A stretch of 48,729 nt of DNA from an uncultured Bacillota bacterium (GTDB lineage: Bacteria > Bacillota_I > Bacilli_A > RF39 > UBA660): contig CAMJOB010000006.1 of NCBI GenBank assembly GCA_946407495.1, forward strand, positions 1 to 48,729, in the 5' to 3' direction. The notes under the pieces are model-generated. The model was not told the origin of the DNA, ran no database searches, and saw only the letters and a program-made list of their open reading frames with translations. A program made the translations under genes and the position numbers. Below are positions 46,088 through 48,729 of the stretch, in pieces; positions within the stretch are counted from its first letter, which is position 1; each line of letters begins with the position of its first letter.

Positions 46088-47767
46088 TTTCTTTCTCCAT
46101 GATTTTAGTTCTTCTTTATATGTATTAATTAGAACTTTATAATAATTCTTTTCTTTTTCTTCTAGTGGTAAATTATCTACCATAGATGGTTCAGCTTGTT
46201 TAATTGAATTTAAGAAATCACTATAGTTATAATCTGGAATTGCTACATCTATTTCTTTTAGATTTTCAATATTTTCTAGTAAATAGATAATTGCACAATT
46301 ATAAACAGTTAAGTATTTTTTACATATTTGATACATGTCATTATAACCAATTGTTCCATTATTATTTGTATATCCATTTTCTCTTACTTTATCATAATCT
46401 AATCCTAGACTATTCATATCTTGAATTTCTTTATATACCTTATTCATAATGTGAATAATTCTATTATATACAAATGCTTTATTTTCTTCTTCTAAAGCTT
46501 CAGTTGTAAGATTTTCTAGACATCCATGAGCAATTTGACTAATTAAGATATCATCTATAATTTCACTTCTACATGTTTCAATATTTTTTGTATCTTTAGA
46601 AACTAAATCTAAAAATCCTTTCATTTCTCCATTTCTATTAAAGATATGTAATAGTAATAGATTTTTAGAAATTTCTTCTGGATTATTGTGAATAACTTCT
46701 TTTAGTTTTAAATAGATAAAATCTTCTCTACTATATTTTCTTTTTTCTTTGTCTACTCTAAAATCATAGCAATTAGTTGCTTTACGACTTGTGTTTTCTC
46801 TTCTTTCTAAGATTCCTTTAAACTTAATTTGTAGACTATATTCATCGTAGAATCTTTCTGCAAATTCATAACCTTTTTCTTCTGCATCTTTTTCTATTTC
46901 ATTTACTCGGTAATTAATCTTTTTACAAATATATTTTTCAGTAGATTCATATTTTTCAAATAATTTATTTGTGATCCATGATAGAGCTAAAGCATGATCT
47001 TTATTATTTGTAGCATAGTAATCTTGAATGTTATGTTCCGTTAAATGACATACAAATTGAATAAAAGATGGTAAGTCTTCTAAGGATTCACTTATTTTAT
47101 TAATATATATTAAATTATTTGTATAATAACCATTTTGATTTCCTTTGCATTCTCCAATATAAACGTCTGCATCTGTTAGTCCGTCAGTCATCCAATTGTT
47201 TATGTATTTTGCTAAGAATTTTAATTCACTTCTTTGGTATTCAGAAGTTTTCTTATTATCACGTAGCATCTTTTCAATATATTTACTTTGTGCATTAACT
47301 AAACTACTTTCATCTGTATCAATATTTCTACAGAAGAATTCCATAAGCATACTTTTTTCAGTAGAAGTAGCATTTCCTTCAATTGCTTTTGTAGAAATTT
47401 CTTTAAGATTATAATCTTTGAATTTCTTAACTATTTCATCTTTTAAATCTGGAGGACATAATCCCTTCATGTTTTCATCTTTAGTTAATTCACTATCATA
47501 ATATTTTCTTGGAGAACTGATAAGAAGACTATAATACTCTCTTAAATATGGCATCATATTAGAGATAATTTTTCTTTGTTCTTCTGTAATATTTTGGTTA
47601 TCTACGTTATTAATATATTTTATAATATAGTTTTCATTTGCATACGTCTTTAAAATTTCGTTAGTATCAATTGACTTTCTAATAGGTGTTACTTGTAAAC
47701 CATCAACGAAGTTTCGTTTTAGGTTTTCTTCACCCACAAGGTCAATAATATTTTGTTTGTACTCCAT
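46073..47767 (-). CDS. Large hypothetical protein with scrambled metalloprotease-like motif
   Basis: A 564-residue soluble, mostly helical protein that I do not recognise as a named family. Around residues 230-310 the layout LPSFIQFVCHLTEHNIQDYY ... NEIEKDAEEKGYEFAERF resembles metallopeptidases of the type HExxHxxQ...ExxAxxxG, but the HExxH is rearranged to HLTEH, so zinc ligands may be altered. The rest is charged helices with no membrane segment, signal peptide or other motif. It has a good ribosome site (AAGGATGTG) and a terminator, and is divergent from the nuclease gene. It could be an inactive peptidase derivative or an unrelated scaffold. Confidence 0.7.
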   Translation of the reverse strand: MEYKQNIIDLVGEENLKRNFVDGLQVTPIRKSIDTNEILKTYANENYIIKYINNVDNQNITEEQRKIISNMMPYLREYYSLLISSPRKYYDSELTKDENMKGLCPPDLKDEIVKKFKDYNLKEISTKAIEGNATSTEKSMLMEFFCRNIDTDESSLVNAQSKYIEKMLRDNKKTSEYQRSELKFLAKYINNWMTDGLTDADVYIGECKGNQNGYYTNNLIYINKISESLEDLPSFIQFVCHLTEHNIQDYYATNNKDHALALSWITNKLFEKYESTEKYICKKINYRVNEIEKDAEEKGYEFAERFYDEYSLQIKFKGILERRENTSRKATNCYDFRVDKEKRKYSREDFIYLKLKEVIHNNPEEISKNLLLLHIFNRNGEMKGFLDLVSKDTKNIETCRSEIIDDILISQIAHGCLENLTTEALEEENKAFVYNRIIHIMNKVYKEIQDMNSLGLDYDKVRENGYTNNNGTIGYNDMYQICKKYLTVYNCAIIYLLENIENLKEIDVAIPDYNYSDFLNSIKQAEPSMVDNLPLEEKEKNYYKVLINTYKEELKSWRKKEAKA

Positions 47768-47872
47768 CCCTTTTCACATCCTTATCATAATTATAACAAA
47801 TATTTCAATTTTTTTCGATTTTTTTTATGAAAATATTATTTTTTTTCGAATAATATATTGAGGTGTATTTTT

Positions 47873-48613
47873 ATGAACAAAGATATTATGTTATTGTATG
47901 ACAAATTTATTAAGATTAAAAAGATGGGTTTTGTTAGATCAATGAGATCTGGCCCTACTGGCATTGGTTATACTTTTGAGACTTTACTAGGTAAAAATGA
48001 GGATAAATTAATTAGTCCAGACTTTGGTAGTGTTGAGATTAAAACAATGACTATTTTAAGTAGAAGAAAGCTTCATCTATTTAATGCTACTCCAGATGGG
48101 GACTTAGCTTTGCCTATAAAAAGAATTCTATATCTTCTAGGTTATCCAGATAGGCAAAATCCGACATTTAAAGTCTTTAATATGGACGTTAATGCTAAGA
48201 GGTATACATGGATAGGATACTATAAAAAGATAAAACTATACGTGAATAAGCATGATAAAAAGATAGAATTATTTGCTTGGCGTTCTAATGGACAAATGAT
48301 AGATGTTCAAACATCATGGTCATATTCATTACTAGAAGAAAGATTAAAACAAAAATTAAAATATTTAGCTATTGTTGAAGCTGAGAAAAAAGTTATAAAT
48401 GGTATTTATTATTATCACTATAAAAGAATATCTTTTTACGAATTAAAAAACTTTAAGAAGTTTATTAAACTAATAAAAAAAGGTAAAATTAAAATTACCT
48501 TTAAGATTAGTACTATAAGGGATGGCGAAAGAATTGGAGAAATTCATGATCATGGAACAGATTTTTCCATATTGTTTAAAGATATTCCAAAGTTATATAA
48601 AAGAATCTATTAA
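47873..48613 (+). CDS. MvaI/BcnI-family restriction endonuclease-like protein, solitary
   Basis: A 246-residue nuclease. The N-terminal half has SGPTGIGYTFETLLG (residues ~27-41), then ISPDFGSVEIKTMTI (~51-65), the PD-(E/D)xK catalytic set of the MvaI/BcnI family (D and ExK), and HLFNATPDGD. The C-terminus has IHDHGTDFSILF. MvaI and BcnI nick CC(W/S)GG-type sites, and the family is related to the mismatch-repair nuclease MutH. No methyltransferase is next to it: the 5' neighbour is the divergent 564-aa gene and the 3' neighbour is a tRNA. ATG 47873 follows GAGGTG; an upstream in-frame start is not needed. Confidence 0.82.
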   Translation: MNKDIMLLYDKFIKIKKMGFVRSMRSGPTGIGYTFETLLGKNEDKLISPDFGSVEIKTMTILSRRKLHLFNATPDGDLALPIKRILYLLGYPDRQNPTFKVFNMDVNAKRYTWIGYYKKIKLYVNKHDKKIELFAWRSNGQMIDVQTSWSYSLLEERLKQKLKYLAIVEAEKKVINGIYYYHYKRISFYELKNFKKFIKLIKKGKIKITFKISTIRDGERIGEIHDHGTDFSILFKDIPKLYKRIY

Positions 48614-48637
48614 ATGGGACCTGGGGTGCAGGTTAAA

Positions 48638-48672
48638 AAGAAAAGACCTATATTTCTATAGATCTTTTTATT
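48638..48672. terminator. Terminator between nuclease gene and tRNA-Pro
   Basis: AAAAAGA(C/T)CTATA-TTTC-TATAGATCTTTTT, near-perfect stem flanked by A-run and T-run. Confidence 0.85.
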
Positions 48673-48678
48673 CATAAA

Positions 48679-48729
48679 TGGTCGGGAAGACAGGATTTGA
48701 ACCTGCAACCCCTTGGTCCCAAACCAAGT
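48679..48729 (-). tRNA. tRNA-Pro (UGG), 3' part, cut by window edge
   Basis: On the minus strand the visible part begins in the anticodon stem: CTTGG/CCAAG with loop TTTGGGA (anticodon TGG), variable region, T arm GCAGGTTCAAATCCTGT, acceptor 3' strand CTTCCCG, discriminator A and encoded CCA. The 5' third lies beyond the right edge. Confidence 0.93.

Overview
This 48.7 kb window is chromosomal DNA from a low-GC, spore-forming member of the Bacillota. Base composition is strongly AT-rich, Shine-Dalgarno sites are strong (AGGAGG or GGTGAT), and intrinsic terminators separate most transcripts. A T-box leader precedes valS, and there are sporulation genes (SpoIVFA/SpoIVFB, a SpoIIB-like SPOR protein, a CotY/CotZ-type coat protein). 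ValS and ProS are both of the archaeal/eukaryotic-like short type, which is typical of Erysipelotrichia, Mollicutes-related and uncultured gut Bacilli lineages. No IS element, phage or CRISPR array was seen, so this is a core chromosome segment carrying two accessory islands.

Layout. Positions 1-4.9 kb hold the 5' part of polC with a downstream unknown gene, a tail-anchored acidic protein, a ferredoxin, RluB, a small Tyr-rich putative coat protein and a membrane-tethered EIIB-like domain lacking the active-site Cys. Positions 4.9-16.5 kb, all on the minus strand, are a type VII secretion (WXG100/ESX) substrate island: two copies of an identical WXG100-like pair inside a 739-bp direct repeat, two DUF4176 genes, two large 723-824 aa proteins, and two ATGA-coupled pairs of a 207-222 aa partner with a 418-462 aa substrate-like protein. 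All four large proteins end in the same C-terminal module (LASSI motif, PTAAALSA...AGIGxK hydrophobic segment, acidic tail) although they have two unrelated N-terminal classes. No EssC-type ATPase, recognisable toxin or immunity gene is in the window.

Positions 16.5-21.2 kb hold coat genes, RodA, a glycolipid-type glycosyltransferase, a PrsW-like protease, a YcxB-like membrane protein and tRNA-Ala. Positions 21.2-27.9 kb preserve the Bacillus-type order valS, spoIIB-like, radC, mreC, mreD, spoIVFA, spoIVFB, but without folC, maf, mreB, minC and minD. Positions 27.9-38.5 kb are housekeeping genes (dCMP deaminase, GDPD, cyclophilin, FAD oxidoreductase, metallophosphoesterase, DacF-like PBP, ProS, transglutaminase-like protein, Dxs). 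Positions 38.5-45 kb include an XRE regulator, an MmcQ-EVE fusion, and a TasA/camelysin-like fibre operon (two fibre-like proteins, an extended SipW-type signal peptidase, a DUF5305 protein), then a deoxyribonucleotidase and an SDR enzyme. Positions 45-48.7 kb hold thymidine kinase, a large protein with a scrambled HExxH-like motif, a solitary MvaI/BcnI-type nuclease and part of tRNA-Pro.

The best candidate for an undescribed system is the 4.9-16.5 kb island: a paralogous set of secreted, apparently non-toxin T7SS clients that share a common C-terminal anchor or sorting module and are organised into recombining WXG100-driven cassettes.
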